A DNA stretch of 64,000 nt from Oceanobacillus salinisoli (GTDB lineage: Bacteria; Bacillota; Bacilli; Bacillales; Amphibacillaceae), in contig NZ_WOFB01000007.1 of assembly GCF_009733865.1 (NCBI RefSeq), forward strand, positions 1 through 64,000. Reading direction: 5' to 3'. Positions 16,830-25,247 of the stretch are shown here, one piece after another (the stretch's first letter is position 1; every line of letters starts with the position of its first letter). The notes beneath the pieces are model-generated. The model did not search any database. It worked only from the letters and a program-made list of their open reading frames with translations, and had not been told where the DNA came from. Position numbers and translations under genes: made by a program.

Positions 16830-17812
16830 AGGAACCAATCGTACAAGTTGAAAATGTGTTTAAGCATTATAAGCAAAGTCAGGGCAACTTTTCAGGGAGA
16901 GATGCGTATGTAAAGGCTGTTAATGGTGTGACCTTCTCGCTTTATGAAGGTGAATCTTTTGGTCTTGTAGGAGAAAGTGGATCAGGGAAATCAACGATCG
17001 GACAGGTGATGTTGCAATTAATTCAACCGACTTCTGGAGTGGTGAAATATAAAGGAAGGGATGTTTCGACATTTTCCAGGAAAGAGCGAAAAGCATGGAG
17101 AAAAGACGTGCAAATTGTGTTTCAGGATCCATATTCCTCCCTTAATCCAAAAAAAACAGTCGGCTGGATACTGAATGAACCACTCCAGATTCATAAAATT
17201 GGCGACAAATCCTATCGGAAGCAGAAAATCATGCAAACGCTTGAGGAGGTTGGACTGGACGCTTCCTATTTGAACCGGTATCCCCATGAGCTCAGTGGTG
17301 GTCAAAGACAACGAGTTGCCATTGCCTCTGCGATCATATTAAACCCTGAATTGATTGTAATTGATGAGGGCGTGTCAGCTTTAGATGTATCGGTTCAGGC
17401 CCAAATCTTGAACTTGTTAAAAAGTTTACAGCGAAAGTATCATTTAACTTATTTGTTTATTTCTCATGACTTGAATGTAGTTCAATACTTCTGTGACCGA
17501 ATTGCTGTCATGTATTTGGGGGAATTGATGGAGATTGGCAAAACAGAAGAACTCGGGACAAAGCCAAAACATCCCTATGCAGAAGCGTTGTTTTCTTCTA
17601 TATTAATGCATAATGAAGCGGAGAATCGGATTGTATTGGAGGGTGACCTGCCAAATCCGTCCAATCCACCTGCAGGCTGTCCATTTCATAGTAGGTGCAT
17701 ACACAAAATGGACATCTGTAAAACCACTAAACCAGCTAACCAATATTTAGGAGGCCAGCATCAAGTTAGCTGCCACTTATATAGCGAAAACCAATCCATT
17801 CAAAACGCTTAG
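16826..17812 (+). CDS. ABC importer ATPase (DppF/OppF type)
   Basis: Second ATPase, 328 residues from the ATG that overlaps the preceding stop. Walker A is GESGSGKST, signature LSGGQRQR, and Q-loop FQDPYSSLNP, all normal. Walker B reads LIVIDEGVSALD, with Gly where most relatives have Pro. The C-terminal cysteine-containing tail (PAGCPFHSRCIHKMDIC) matches the oligopeptide family. The longer frame from 16697 overlaps oppD in another phase and is not favoured. REP-like copy 12 starts 3 bases after the stop. Confidence 0.93.
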   Translation: MKEPIVQVENVFKHYKQSQGNFSGRDAYVKAVNGVTFSLYEGESFGLVGESGSGKSTIGQVMLQLIQPTSGVVKYKGRDVSTFSRKERKAWRKDVQIVFQDPYSSLNPKKTVGWILNEPLQIHKIGDKSYRKQKIMQTLEEVGLDASYLNRYPHELSGGQRQRVAIASAIILNPELIVIDEGVSALDVSVQAQILNLLKSLQRKYHLTYLFISHDLNVVQYFCDRIAVMYLGELMEIGKTEELGTKPKHPYAEALFSSILMHNEAENRIVLEGDLPNPSNPPAGCPFHSRCIHKMDICKTTKPANQYLGGQHQVSCHLYSENQSIQNA

Positions 17813-17814
17813 CA

Positions 17815-17853
17815 GGTGCCTGTCACTTCCCGGATTTTGTCGTTTATTGTCGG
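17815..17853 (+). repeat. REP-like element copy 12 (long form)
   Basis: Perfect core, two units spaced 10 bases (TGTCGTTTAT, TGTCGG). It starts 2 bases after the importer operon's last stop codon, with the GGTGCC end facing the gene. Confidence 0.93.
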
Positions 17854-18028
17854 CAGGGAATGGATAGAGTGTTATTTTATCGTTACATGGCAGGAAGATA
17901 TAAAAATTTGGTCTATTAAATCTTCATTTAAAGAATCCACGTTCAGCTCTAGTGCTAAAGCAGTAGCGGGATTTTCTACACCACCATGAAAATATAAATA
18001 TTGACTCTAATTATTGAGAAAGGCCGAA

Positions 18029-18072
18029 TTATAGCGGTATGCCTACGCTCAGGCGCCTGCATACCGCTATAA
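18029..18072. terminator. Large perfect hairpin, possible importer operon terminator
   Basis: A 14-base-pair perfect stem, TTATAGCGGTATGC with GCATACCGCTATAA, around a 16-base loop, followed after 7 bases by a T-rich run. It is about 215 bases after the importer operon. Confidence 0.5.
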
Positions 18073-18287
18073 AGGTGCATTTTTCTTCTTCGCTATAAAT
18101 GCTTAGATTCAATTTTGTAAAGATCAAGTTCATCTAATCCGCTAGTAGCGAGTTGTTCGATTAATACAGCACTTAACGCGATAACATCGAATTATCTGAC
18201 ATGGAAGAAGCAACCCGTAATTCTCTAACCGGGCACTTGCACTTTTGATTGTTCATTTGAATGTAAATATTTTCCTGTATACTGTCG

Positions 18288-18312
18288 AAATATTTCCCGA
18301 GAAATATTTTTA
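18288..18312 (+). terminator. Terminator-like hairpin
   Basis: AAATATTTC pairs with GAAATATTT across CCGA, followed by TTTATG. A/T-rich and weak. Confidence 0.4.
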
Positions 18313-18338
18313 TGTCATATTCTTGTTTGTTAATTATA

Positions 18339-18366
18339 CAAAAAACCCCCTTTGATTAAAGCGGGG
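18339..18366 (-). terminator. Terminator-like hairpin, minus strand
   Basis: On the minus strand CCCC-GC-TTT pairs with AAAGGGG, followed by six T. No intact minus-strand gene lies just upstream, which fits a relic. Confidence 0.4.
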
Positions 18367-18436
18367 TGGGCAAGTATAATGTAATAGACATGATATATAG
18401 ATATTTCAGAAATTAAGTTTGAACGGAGGTATTTTA

Positions 18437-20176
18437 TTGAGTTGGAAAACGAATTATAGTAAGTGGAAACAATTTTCGGATTTAGATGAGGAATTAAAAG
18501 TACAACTACAAAAGCTGGAAGAGGATTCAAAGCAATTAGAAGACAGTTTTTATAAAACATTGGAATTTGGTACGGGTGGCATTCGGGGAGAATTAGGACC
18601 TGGTACAAACCGAATGAACATATATTCCATCCGTAAAGCTTCCGAAGGATTGGCACAATACATAGAAGAGCACGGTGAAGAAGCAAAAGCTCGAGGTGTA
18701 GTAATTGCTTATGACTGTCGTTTTAAATCCCCTGACTTCGCAATGGAAGCAGCGAAAACCCTTGGACAGCATGGTATACATACATATGTGTTTGAATCAC
18801 TTCGGTCTACGCCGGAATTGTCTTTTGCAGTGAGATATTTAAACGCCTACAGTGGAATTGTTATTACAGCTAGTCACAATCCTCCAGAATATAATGGTTA
18901 CAAAGTTTATGGCGAAGACGGGGCGCAAATCCCGCCCGCCATTGCGGAAGAAATTATCACTAAAGTAAATGCAGTAGAAAACGAGTTAGCGGTAAAAGTG
19001 GGAGATAAGGAAAAACTGAAAGCAGCAGGAATTATTAATGTGATTGGAGAGACGGTTGATAGGGCTTACTTAGATCAATTAAAAACTGTCACTGTAAATC
19101 CTGATGTTATTAAAGAAGTTGCAGATGATTTTAAAATTGTTTATACACCACTCCATGGTACAGGAAACAGGCCAGTAAGAAAAGGGCTTGAAGCAATTGG
19201 GTTTAAGCATGTTCAAGTGGTAGAAGAACAGGAACATCCTGATTCGAGTTTTTCCACAGTGAAGTCACCGAACCCTGAAGAACATGCGGCATTTGAATTA
19301 GCCATTCAATATGGGGAGAAAAATGATGCAGACATCCTGCTAGGAACGGACCCCGATACAGACCGTGTTGGTGTAGCGGTACGTAATGATAAAGGAGAAT
19401 ACCAGGTATTAACCGGGAATCAGGTCGGTGCGCTATTACTCCATTATTTGATTACGGAAAAGAAAAAACAAGGTGTACTCGCTGACAATGCTACAGTGTT
19501 AAAAACGATTGTAACATCGGAAATCGGGCGGGACATTGCAGAAGCACATGGTTTAGAAACAATGGATACATTAACCGGCTTTAAATTTATCGGTGAAAAA
19601 ATCAAAGAATTTGAAGAATCTGGTGAAAGAAGCTTCTTATTTGGATATGAGGAAAGCTATGGTTACTTAGTGAAGGATTTTGCCCGTGATAAAGATGCCG
19701 TTCAAGCATGTTTGTTAATAGCTGAAGTTGCTGCTTATTATAAGTCTCAACATATGACGCTTTATGAAGGCTTGTTGGACGTATTCCAGCAATACGGCTA
19801 CTATTGTGAAGGATTGGAATCATTGACGTTAAAAGGAAAAGATGGAGCCGAGCAAATTAATAGCATTTTAGCAGCATTTCGCAGCAAACCTCCAAAAGAA
19901 ATGGCAGGTAAAACAGTGGTGGTTATAGAGGACTACCAAGTTAGTAAGCGCCGATTGGTTAATGAAAACAAAGATGAAGAAATTCTTTTGCCTAAATCCA
20001 ATGTGCTGAAATACAAATTAGATGACGGCTCATGGTTCTGTCTTCGTCCATCTGGAACTGAACCGAAAATTAAGTTTTATTTCGGTGTAAAGAATGAATC
20101 ACTTGAGGCAAGTGTAAAAGCACTTGAACACCTGCGCCAGGCAGTGATGACACGTGTGAACGAGGAAATTAAATAA
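18437..20176 (+). CDS. pgcA: Phosphoglucomutase / phosphomannomutase (PgcA type)
   Basis: Interconverts glucose 6-phosphate and glucose 1-phosphate, feeding UDP-glucose made by the uridylyltransferase at 48040. At 579 residues it has the length of Bacillus PgcA. Key segments: [16 protein letters not shown], the phosphoserine loop [16 protein letters not shown], the metal loop [12 protein letters not shown], sugar loop [10 protein letters not shown] and phosphate loop [14 protein letters not shown] place the start at TTG 18437, which has GGAGGT 6 bases upstream, because the in-frame TTG at 18419 precedes that ribosome binding site. Confidence 0.93.
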   Translation: MSWKTNYSKWKQFSDLDEELKVQLQKLEEDSKQLEDSFYKTLEFGTGGIRGELGPGTNRMNIYSIRKASEGLAQYIEEHGEEAKARGVVIAYDCRFKSPDFAMEAAKTLGQHGIHTYVFESLRSTPELSFAVRYLNAYSGIVITASHNPPEYNGYKVYGEDGAQIPPAIAEEIITKVNAVENELAVKVGDKEKLKAAGIINVIGETVDRAYLDQLKTVTVNPDVIKEVADDFKIVYTPLHGTGNRPVRKGLEAIGFKHVQVVEEQEHPDSSFSTVKSPNPEEHAAFELAIQYGEKNDADILLGTDPDTDRVGVAVRNDKGEYQVLTGNQVGALLLHYLITEKKKQGVLADNATVLKTIVTSEIGRDIAEAHGLETMDTLTGFKFIGEKIKEFEESGERSFLFGYEESYGYLVKDFARDKDAVQACLLIAEVAAYYKSQHMTLYEGLLDVFQQYGYYCEGLESLTLKGKDGAEQINSILAAFRSKPPKEMAGKTVVVIEDYQVSKRRLVNENKDEEILLPKSNVLKYKLDDGSWFCLRPSGTEPKIKFYFGVKNESLEASVKALEHLRQAVMTRVNEEIK

Positions 20177-20191
20177 ATGGAAAACCTTATT

Positions 20192-20221
20192 GGTGCCTGT
20201 CACTTCCCGAATTATGTCGAA
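20192..20221 (+). repeat. REP-like element copy 13 (short form)
   Basis: Perfect core plus AATTATGTCGAA. It starts 15 bases after the phosphoglucomutase stop, with the GGTGCC end facing that gene. Confidence 0.93.
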
Positions 20222-20240
20222 AAATATTATAGTATACTTT

Positions 20241-20276
20241 AAAAAATAGCCAGCCTCATCATTTAGATGGGCTGGC
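20241..20276 (-). terminator. Intrinsic terminator of hsp20
   Basis: On the minus strand GCCAGCCC pairs with GGCTGGC, followed by TATTTTTT. It lies just after the Hsp20 stop. Confidence 0.75.
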
Positions 20277-20291
20277 AAATCCATGTATAAA

Positions 20292-20741
20292 CTATTCATC
20301 AATATCAATAAACTTACGATTAGAATTTCTTTTTGGAATAACCACTTTGAGCAGACCATTTTTAAAAGATGCTTTAGTTTCTTTTTCAGGGATATTAAAT
20401 GGAACAGTAATGATGCGCTCTTTACGCTGAAAGGACTCCTGTTTGCTGTAATAATGTTTCTTTTCATCTTTCCCTTCAAAGCTATTCGTATCCTCTACTG
20501 CAATCTTTAAGCGGTTACCTATGATTTCCAGTTTAATTTGATCGCGGCTATATCCGGGTAGTTCTGCTTTTACCATAATATCTTTTTCTGTTTCATCGAC
20601 ATCCACATGGAAATTGCCTAATTTAAAATTAGTATTCAGATGTTTAAAGGATTCATTAAACATGGAGTCCATTTTGCGCATAAAATCATGAAGTGGTGTC
20701 ATATCAATGTCAAAGCCTTCTGGAAAATTTCCTTTTTTCAA
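20292..20741 (-). CDS. Hsp20 family small heat shock protein
   Basis: ATP-independent holdase chaperone forming large oligomers. The alpha-crystallin domain occupies about residues 45-140 (VDVDETEKDIMVKAELPGYS, IGNRLKIAVED, RIITVPFNIPEKETKASFKNGLLKVVIPK), and the last residues carry the charged tail. AAGGGGAG lies 8 bases before TTG 20741, so I prefer that start to the GTG at 20750, which touches the ribosome binding site. It is about 149 residues. No CIRCE or CtsR box was recognised upstream. Confidence 0.9.
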   Translation of the reverse strand: MKKGNFPEGFDIDMTPLHDFMRKMDSMFNESFKHLNTNFKLGNFHVDVDETEKDIMVKAELPGYSRDQIKLEIIGNRLKIAVEDTNSFEGKDEKKHYYSKQESFQRKERIITVPFNIPEKETKASFKNGLLKVVIPKRNSNRKFIDIDE

Positions 20742-20836
20742 AACCCACACTCCCCTTTCTATCCTTTTTTATATTTTTACATTATGCATGAACAGAATAG
20801 AAGGTATGGGTACTTGCCCTTATGCGAATCACTCAT

Positions 20837-20875
20837 TTGACATTTTTCAACAAAAACCGGGAAGTGACAGGCACC
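20837..20875 (-). repeat. REP-like element copy 14 (long form)
   Basis: Perfect core; the outer unit is weakened to TTGACATTTT. Extra GCACC and GGCGCC copies follow it at 20878-20892. The GGTGCC end faces the ABC ATPase gene; copy 15 is inside that gene's 3' end. Confidence 0.88.
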
Positions 20876-20976
20876 GAGCACCAAAAAGGCGCCAAAAAAT
20901 ATAGAAATGCAGGAAATTTCCTAAGATGTATCGAAGTAATTATTAAATTGCTTTGTAAAGAAAGGAGATTATACAG

Positions 20977-21774
20977 TTGGAAACCGTAATAGATATCGTG
21001 GATGTTTCTTGGAAAAGACAGGGGCAATTCATTCTTTCGGACATAGATTGGAAAGTATGGAAGGGAGAGCATTGGGCATTATTGGGACTGAATGGTTCAG
21101 GAAAAACGACGCTGCTTAATATGATTAATGGATATATATGGCCGACGACTGGAAGAGTATCTGTGTTAGGACAAGTTTTTGGGGAAACGGATATGCGTGA
21201 ACTGCGAAAATCAATTGGCTGGGTCAGTTCATCACTTCAGGAACGGCTTCAGGAAACTGCGACAGCGGAGGAGATTGTCGTCAGTGGAAAGTTTGCATCG
21301 ATTGGGCTGTACGAATCGACAAACGATACCGATTTTGAAAAAGCCTATCATATTATGGACCAGCTTGGCTGCAGTCACATAATCGGTCGTACATACCAAA
21401 CTTGTTCACAGGGGGAAAAGCAAAAGATCTTGATTGCCAGAGGACTAATGGGTTCACCGGAACTATTAATTTTGGATGAACCAACAAGTGGACTCGATTT
21501 TCTTGCCCGTGAAGACCTGCTGTTGGTCGTTGAAAACTTAGCAGCCCAGGACAATACACCTACGATTATTTTTGTAACTCATCATATAGAGGAAATCCTA
21601 CCGGCATTTTCAAAGAGCTTGTTGCTTCGTGAGGGATCGGTGTTTAAAAAGGGCTACACGAAAGATATTCTTACAACCGACACCCTTTCTAAATTTTACA
21701 GCACACCAGTCGAAGTCGAACGGAAAAACAACCGCTTCTTGATGTCGGTGCCTGTCACTTCCCGATATTTGTAG
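20977..21774 (+). CDS. ABC transporter ATPase (YlmA type), 3' end within REP-like element
   Basis: Cytoplasmic ABC ATPase of 265 residues, resembling Bacillus YlmA and molybdate/iron-type orphan ATPases. Walker A GLNGSGKTTL, signature CSQGEKQK (SQGE in place of SGGQ), Walker B LLILDEPTSGLD and His-loop FVTHHIEEI are present. The start is TTG with AAAGGAG 9 bases upstream. No permease is adjacent, so its partner is unknown. The last residues, SVPVTSRYL, are encoded by REP-like copy 15, whose sequence also provides the TAG stop, so the original stop has probably been lost to the element. Confidence 0.88.
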   Translation: METVIDIVDVSWKRQGQFILSDIDWKVWKGEHWALLGLNGSGKTTLLNMINGYIWPTTGRVSVLGQVFGETDMRELRKSIGWVSSSLQERLQETATAEEIVVSGKFASIGLYESTNDTDFEKAYHIMDQLGCSHIIGRTYQTCSQGEKQKILIARGLMGSPELLILDEPTSGLDFLAREDLLLVVENLAAQDNTPTIIFVTHHIEEILPAFSKSLLLREGSVFKKGYTKDILTTDTLSKFYSTPVEVERKNNRFLMSVPVTSRYL

Positions 21775-21786
21775 AATATTGTCGAA
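21747..21786 (+). repeat. REP-like element copy 15 (long form), inside the 3' end of ABC ATPase
   Basis: Perfect core with two units (first altered to TGTAGAATAT). It is read in the same phase as in the RAYT gene, giving VPVTSR in both proteins; the altered unit supplies the stop codon. Confidence 0.93.
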
Positions 21787-21940
21787 GGGTGAGGGGTTAT
21801 GTGATGTTTAGCTCCATGTCGTTTTTTCTGATTATTAATAGTTAGTTTTCAGTTTAATTTTAGATTGATATATTTCCAAAATTAAGTAACAATGAAATGA
21901 GATTCCTATTTTCATAACTTCAAGAGAATGGAGCATACAT

Positions 21941-22684
21941 ATGTTTGATTTATCTGTCGTGGAATGGCTAGTCGTCATTTTATGTGCGACCTTTATCGGA
22001 TTTTCTAAATCAGGTCTGCCAAACATGATTATATTGGTTGTAACCATTATGATGTTTGTCTTTCCTGCCAGAGAATCGGTTGGAATTTTACTTCCTATGC
22101 TGCTTGTTGGTGATTGCTTTGCGATTTTCTATTATCGAAGACACGTTGTTTGGAAATATCTAATATCTCTCATTCCATGGGTCTTAATGGGGATCGTTGC
22201 CGGGTATTTTGTGTTAGACATCATAAACAGTGCACAGCTGGAGCCGTTAATTGGAATGATTGTTTTAGCCATGATTGGATTGCATTTATGGCGTGATAAA
22301 TTAGGAGAAAAATTTAATGAAATGCTTCCGAAATCAAGGATATTTACAGGAACAATGGGGGTATTAGGTGGATTTACCACAATGGTTGGAAATGCTGCCG
22401 GTGGGGTGATGGCCGTCTATTTGCTTGTCAAAGGCTTGCCTAAAACAGAATTTGTAGGAACATCCGCCTGGTTTTTCTTATCTGTAAATATTATTAAAGT
22501 GCCTTTCTACCTTCAATTGGGATTAATTAATCAAGAATCTCTTGTATTCAATGCTTGGATGGTGCCAGCAATTATAATCGGAGCGTTAATTGGAGTAAGA
22601 TTATTACCACTCATACCACAAAAAGTATTCCAAACATTAATTCTGGCATTAGCAGCCTTGGGCGGAATCAATCTGCTGTTTTAA
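21941..22684 (+). CDS. TauE/SafE family anion permease
   Basis: Eight-helix membrane protein of 247 residues in the TauE/SafE (DUF81) family, which move sulfur-containing organic anions or sulfite, usually outward. Characteristic pattern: FIGFSKSGLPNMIILVVTIM in the first repeat and the matching MGVLGGFTTMVGNAAGGVMAVYLLV in the second. No sulfur genes are adjacent, so substrate is open. The ATG is preceded by a weak GGAG. REP-like copy 16 follows 30 bases after the stop. Confidence 0.9.
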   Translation: MFDLSVVEWLVVILCATFIGFSKSGLPNMIILVVTIMMFVFPARESVGILLPMLLVGDCFAIFYYRRHVVWKYLISLIPWVLMGIVAGYFVLDIINSAQLEPLIGMIVLAMIGLHLWRDKLGEKFNEMLPKSRIFTGTMGVLGGFTTMVGNAAGGVMAVYLLVKGLPKTEFVGTSAWFFLSVNIIKVPFYLQLGLINQESLVFNAWMVPAIIIGALIGVRLLPLIPQKVFQTLILALAALGGINLLF

Positions 22685-22714
22685 TTTGGCGCTCCATTTG
22701 AGTGCCGATTTTTA

Positions 22715-22754
22715 GGTGCCTGTCACTTCCCGGAAAAGCTCGAAATTTGTCGAA
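22715..22754 (+). repeat. REP-like element copy 16 (long form)
   Basis: Perfect core, two units (first altered to GCTCGAAATT). The GGTGCC end faces the TauE gene. It forms a tail-to-tail pair with copy 17, with a terminator hairpin between them. Confidence 0.92.
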
Positions 22755-22764
22755 GTGATGAATT

Positions 22765-22806
22765 AAAAAAGCCGTTTCCATTCTAAAGAAAGGAAAGCGG
22801 CTTTTT
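22765..22806. terminator. Bidirectional intrinsic terminator
   Basis: AAAAAGCCG and TTTCC pair with GGAAA and CGGCTTTTT across an 11-base loop. It separates the convergent TauE and DUF3006 genes and lies between REP-like copies 16 and 17. Confidence 0.88.
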
Positions 22807-22842
22807 ACATTCAAACATTCGACATTCAAACATTCGAGCGAT

Positions 22843-22872
22843 TTCGACAAAACTCAGGAAGTGACAGGCACC
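22843..22872 (-). repeat. REP-like element copy 17 (short form)
   Basis: Core with one change (CAGGAAGTGACAGGCACC), single TTCGACAAAA unit. The GGTGCC end faces the 3' end of the DUF3006 gene at 22923. Preceding bases repeat ACATTCAAACATTCGA. Confidence 0.9.
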
Positions 22873-22922
22873 CCATTGAACCCATGCATCCAGTTCCCAG
22901 TGCTCCAGCGCGGGCACCCAGC

Positions 22923-23186
22923 TTATTTCCTGAATTTGCTTCCTTTGCTCTTGGACCGGAGTTTTGCCATTAAATCAGAGGATTTTTGTGAATCACTCAT
23001 CGTTGCGTGCTCATCAATCGATACAATCTCAAATTTATCATCTTTTTTCTCTAGATTGAAATACGTATTTACCATACTGCCTTCAGGTAGTTTCTCGCGA
23101 GGAACTACCATTTCTTCCTTTAGTTCTTCTATGAGGATCACGGCATTGTTACCTTCAAAACGGTCTAGTACACCTTTTATCATCAT
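22923..23186 (-). CDS. DUF3006 domain protein
   Basis: An 87-residue soluble protein of the DUF3006 family: KGVLDRFEGNNAVILIEELK, then MVVPREKLPEGS and a final basic tail. The fold is a small beta barrel; function is unknown. DUF3006 genes are often next to ComEC-like metallo-beta-lactamase genes, as here: the neighbouring gene at 23249 is of that type, in the same direction, and a second DUF3006 protein is encoded at 24827. A REP-like element lies between this gene and the hydrolase gene. Confidence 0.85.
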   Translation of the reverse strand: MMIKGVLDRFEGNNAVILIEELKEEMVVPREKLPEGSMVNTYFNLEKKDDKFEIVSIDEHATMSDSQKSSDLMAKLRSKSKGSKFRK

Positions 23187-23210
23187 TTATCATTCCTTCA
23201 TCATTAGTTA

Positions 23211-23249
23211 TCGACAAAAACCGTCAAAATCCGGGAAGTGACAGGCGCC
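23211..23249 (-). repeat. REP-like element copy 18 (long form)
   Basis: Core with one change (GGCGCC for GGTGCC, read on its own strand), two units spaced 10 bases. Its last base is shared with the TAG stop of the lipoprotein hydrolase gene. Confidence 0.9.
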
Positions 23250-24571
23250 TAACATGCTAGGCCTTCGTTTTTGATGTCGTCTATTCTTGCTGGGCCGATG
23301 CCATTAATTCGCGATAAATCATCGACGGATTTAAATGGCCGTAATTGAATTAATTCCTCTGCTCTGGCTGGCCCAATGTGGATAATGTTCTGTAGCTCTT
23401 CTACAGATGCTTCATTAATATTAATACAGGAACCTGCTGAAGCACTACCGCTATTCTCACTCTTTTCATTGCTAGTAGTATTACTCGAATCGCTTTCCGA
23501 CGTGGAAGAGGAAGAGTCTCCTGAAGATGTACTTTCAGATGAAGCCCCCGAGCTTTTCGGACTAATCGTACCATCTTCCTTTGTAGCAATACTAAATTCT
23601 TTCCCATCTGTTGTTACTACAATGGTTCCGTGAACATCGGTTCCATACAGTTCCATTCCCTTATCCTGAATAAGTGAAACAACTTCCGCACTGGGATGTC
23701 CATAACTATTATTTTCCCCGGCACTGTAAATTGCAACGGATGGATTCACTGCATCAATAAAGGAGGAGCTGCTCGATGTCTTGGAGCCATGGTGTCCAAG
23801 CTGAAGGATATCCGCGTCAAGCTTCATGCCACTTTGAATCATTTCCTGTTCGCCAGATTTTTCTGCATCTCCCGTAAAAATGAAGCGGACGTCGCCATAA
23901 GTAAACTTCAAGGAAATCGATTCTTCATTTGCCTTGCCGGAAATATTTCTTGGGTACAAAACGTCAATCTCCATTGGCCCGATTGCAAATTCCTCGCCCA
24001 TTCTAGGTTCATGGTAATCCGCATCACTGTTTATCACAGCTTCAATAGCGTTTTGGAAGGTTTTAGAAGAGCTCTCATTTCCCGACAGCCAAACCTCTCC
24101 TGTTTCATACGTACTCACAATTTCTGCCAGCTGGCCTATATGGTCGGCATCAGGGTGACTAACGACAATAAGATCTATATCAGATACATTCTGTGCAGCT
24201 AAGTAATTAACCACATCATTGCCTCGCCAATCCCCAGTGTCAAAAAGAATCGTATACGAATCCTCTCCATCCGAATACTGAAATAACGCCGCATCAGCCT
24301 GTCCAACATCAATATAGTGAACCTTTAGTTCATCCAGTGGGCCGCTGCTATTTTCCACGGCATCTTCAGGTGAGGAGGATTCCTCTGTTTCTGCCACATC
24401 TTTTGCAGGTTCCTCTTCATTTTCCTCTTCAGCCTTCTCAGATAAGGAAGAATCCTCTGCAACGGGAACTTCCCCACTCATATCTGCCTGATTCTGTTCT
24501 ATATCCTGCCCACATCCTACCAAAAATACAGCCATGAGCATGGACAATAACAATCTTCTTGCCAAAATCAT
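23249..24571 (-). CDS. Lipoprotein with ComEC-like metallo-beta-lactamase and ComEA-like HhH domains
   Basis: This 440-residue protein is anchored outside the cell: its signal peptide ends in the lipobox FLVGC (Cys20). An acidic linker follows. The metallo-beta-lactamase domain of the ComEC/Rec2 type covers about residues 80-325, with HPDADHIGQ, a TGDAEKSGEQ segment and LGHHGSKTSSS. After a Ser-rich linker the C-terminus is a helix-hairpin-helix domain like ComEA: NINEASVEELQNIIHIGPAR and INGIGPARIDDI. This is an extracellular DNA-binding nuclease-like architecture, so a part in DNA uptake, degradation or nutrient acquisition is plausible. It is flanked by two DUF3006 genes. Confidence 0.9.
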   Translation of the reverse strand: MILARRLLLSMLMAVFLVGCGQDIEQNQADMSGEVPVAEDSSLSEKAEEENEEEPAKDVAETEESSSPEDAVENSSGPLDELKVHYIDVGQADAALFQYSDGEDSYTILFDTGDWRGNDVVNYLAAQNVSDIDLIVVSHPDADHIGQLAEIVSTYETGEVWLSGNESSSKTFQNAIEAVINSDADYHEPRMGEEFAIGPMEIDVLYPRNISGKANEESISLKFTYGDVRFIFTGDAEKSGEQEMIQSGMKLDADILQLGHHGSKTSSSSSFIDAVNPSVAIYSAGENNSYGHPSAEVVSLIQDKGMELYGTDVHGTIVVTTDGKEFSIATKEDGTISPKSSGASSESTSSGDSSSSTSESDSSNTTSNEKSENSGSASAGSCININEASVEELQNIIHIGPARAEELIQLRPFKSVDDLSRINGIGPARIDDIKNEGLAC

Positions 24572-24826
24572 TCCCCCAAAATTAAAAAATTCATCACTAT
24601 AAGAGTATCAAAACGTCGGAGAAATCGCTAGATAAGCAAGGAGTATTAATTTTTACAAATATAATAAAAAATTGCATTTTGCAGAGACTTTTATGTACTG
24701 TTTTTGCCTTTTCCCTGTTCAAAAAAGTAAATATGAGATCTATCCATGGTTTAATTTTTAAAAATAGCCATTTGCATGATTTTCCGAGTCTTGCCATAAT
24801 GTGAAAAAAGATTTGAGGGAGCCGGG

Positions 24827-25177
24827 ATGGAAGGGATGAAGAAAATGCTAGCAGCTCTATCATTGATTATTGTTGGAATCAGTTTTCTCCTACTGATTAT
24901 GCAGTCATTTCAACATTTGCAACAAACATCTTTACATACAATCCACGTGAAAGGAGTCATCGACAGATATGAGAACAGTCTGGCTGTTATTCTCGTGGAA
25001 GAACTGGAGGAAGAATTTATTGTACCAAAAGAGGAATTGCCAAGAGGGAGTACTGAGGAAATGTGGTTGGATATTTCCGTAAGTAAGAAGGAGTTTGAAA
25101 TCATTTCTATCCAGGAAGAGACAACAGAACATGAAAATAAACGTGTAGGAGAATTACTGAAAAGGCTGCAGGAATAA
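24827..25177 (+). CDS. Membrane-anchored DUF3006 protein
   Basis: A 116-residue protein with an N-terminal membrane helix (about residues 7-25, MLAALSLIIVGISFLLLIMQ) followed by a DUF3006 domain, VKGVIDRYENSLAVILVEEL and FIVPKEELPRGS. The domain is clearly paralogous to the one encoded at 22923. It is divergent from the lipoprotein hydrolase gene. Its position suggests the anchored DUF3006 and the lipoprotein act on the same membrane face, which is inference. Confidence 0.82.
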   Translation: MEGMKKMLAALSLIIVGISFLLLIMQSFQHLQQTSLHTIHVKGVIDRYENSLAVILVEELEEEFIVPKEELPRGSTEEMWLDISVSKKEFEIISIQEETTEHENKRVGELLKRLQE

Positions 25178-25247
25178 CTTTATATTCAAATTAACCGGGC
25201 CCATCTGTATGGTATAGTAAACATAAACACTAACAGGAGGAATACCA

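Larger units (their letters stand above)
17854..18436. other. Gap between importer operon and phosphoglucomutase gene
   Basis: No intact gene was found. The stretch has the large hairpin at 18029-18072, two terminator-like hairpins, and on the minus strand at 18093-18191 a 32-codon open stretch (FDVIALSAVLIEQL and onward to a TAG) that reads like the end of a small protein broken by a frameshift near 18187. The phosphoglucomutase promoter should be in 18200-18420 but I could not place it. Confidence 0.4.
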
